From the NCBI GenBank assembly GCA_963812195.1, contig CAWEUI010000014.1, positions 113,296 through 177,295 on the forward strand: a stretch of 64,000 bases of DNA, written 5' to 3'. Origin of the DNA: ZC4RG30 sp963812195 (GTDB taxonomy: Bacteria; Pseudomonadota; Gammaproteobacteria; Steroidobacterales; Steroidobacteraceae). The translations under genes were made by a program, and so were the position numbers. The notes beneath the pieces are model-generated. The model did no database searches and was not told the DNA's origin. It was given only the letters and a program-made list of their open reading frames with translations. Below are positions 63,789 through 64,000 of the stretch, one piece after another; within the stretch, counting starts at the first letter, position 1; each line of letters opens with the position of its first letter.

Positions 63789-64000
63789 CACCGGCAAATT
63801 GATACAAGTTTGGGTGACCGCCGGTACCTGGTATGCGATGAGCAAGGGAATCGTCAAGCATGGTCAGCCTATGATCGTCCTTGGGGACCGCGTGGCTGAT
63901 AGTGCGGCGAGTACGCCCTAGCGCGGGCACTGTCCGCCGATGAGTTAGGGAGTCTTTGGCGCGCGAGGTGCTAGCCGCGAGCTTGGCTGATGCCGCCACC

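Larger units (their letters stand above)
60834..64000. repeat. Right arm of the inverted repeat (lower-quality mirror copy)
   Basis: Reverse complement of 57664-60820, running to the window edge, so its true end is not seen. It carries many indels and substitutions relative to the left arm and a run of about 12 G at 63181-63192 where the left arm has mixed sequence. Likely a fold-back artefact. Confidence 0.95.

Noticed and set aside
1..64000. CRISPR array, rRNA or tRNA genes
   Set aside because: No regularly spaced short repeats and no rRNA or tRNA-like segments were recognised by reading. A tRNAscan/Infernal run would be needed to exclude a missed tRNA.
57664..64000. True inverted-repeat transposon or terminal repeat of a linear replicon
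   Set aside because: No transposase, target duplication or telomere-like protein is seen, the axis interrupts a gene, and the two arms differ in quality; artefact is simpler.

Overview
The window is GC-rich DNA from a bacterium. Gene content points to a gammaproteobacterium: a large TonB-dependent receptor, PQQ-dependent quinohaemoproteins, a tannase-family esterase, a TerC protein and a REC-GGDEF-EAL regulator. A Steroidobacteraceae-like or similar aerobic heterotroph would fit, but this is inference from gene families; no rRNA or other taxonomic marker is present. Genes are densely packed and most have a visible Shine-Dalgarno sequence. At least ten genes are interrupted by single-base indels with the product resuming in another frame, which is more like raw long-read consensus error than mass gene decay.

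Layout. 0-10.9 kb: 5'-truncated tannase, PAS kinase plus REC-GGDEF-EAL pair, PQQ alcohol dehydrogenase 1, VOC protein, MFS transporter, CLC channel. 11-20.3 kb: lipase, SRAP peptidase, EEP phosphatase, small secreted proteins, XRE/membrane pair, TraB/GumN protein, P-type ATPase. 20.4-24.8 kb: ArsR regulator with a repeated operator and a decayed SRPBCC partner, PQQ dehydrogenase 2, a paralogous secreted protein, a DUF4336 protein. 25-29.5 kb: TonB receptor convergent with an ECF sigma/anti-sigma pair. 29.6-50 kb: a mixed run of hydrolases, glutathione transferases, TerC, a beta-helix protein, a fatty acid hydroxylase, FAD enzymes, DUFs, a dihaem cytochrome, LuxR/methyltransferase genes, a HigBA-type toxin-antitoxin pair and a DnaB-like ATPase. 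51-55.5 kb: a lipid block with a cyclopropane synthase, a geranylgeranyl-reductase-like flavoprotein and an acyl desaturase. 55.8-57.4 kb: a DUF5946 protein and a secreted DUF8021-like protein.

The most unusual region is 57.66-64 kb. The left half is the tail of a chromosomal integron. Four minus-strand cassette genes (GFA protein, secreted protein, four-helix membrane protein, methyltransferase) are separated by three attC sites of 126-135 bp bounded by GCCTAAC/GCATAAC and GTTAGGC boxes. A degenerate attC lies at the chromosomal end, and the C-terminus of a Fic protein lies at the other end. The right half (60,834-64,000) is the reverse complement of the left (57,664-60,820) with only a 13-bp spacer. 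The axis cuts the Fic gene, and the right copy is much lower in quality, including a run of about 12 G. A fold-back read or assembly artefact at a contig end is the likeliest explanation, hiding the rest of the Fic gene and the integrase side of the array.

Besides the frameshifts, three genes look internally deleted rather than shifted: the SRPBCC partner of ArsR, a SAM methyltransferase at 29.6-30.1 kb and an O-methyltransferase-like protein at 47.7-48.3 kb.
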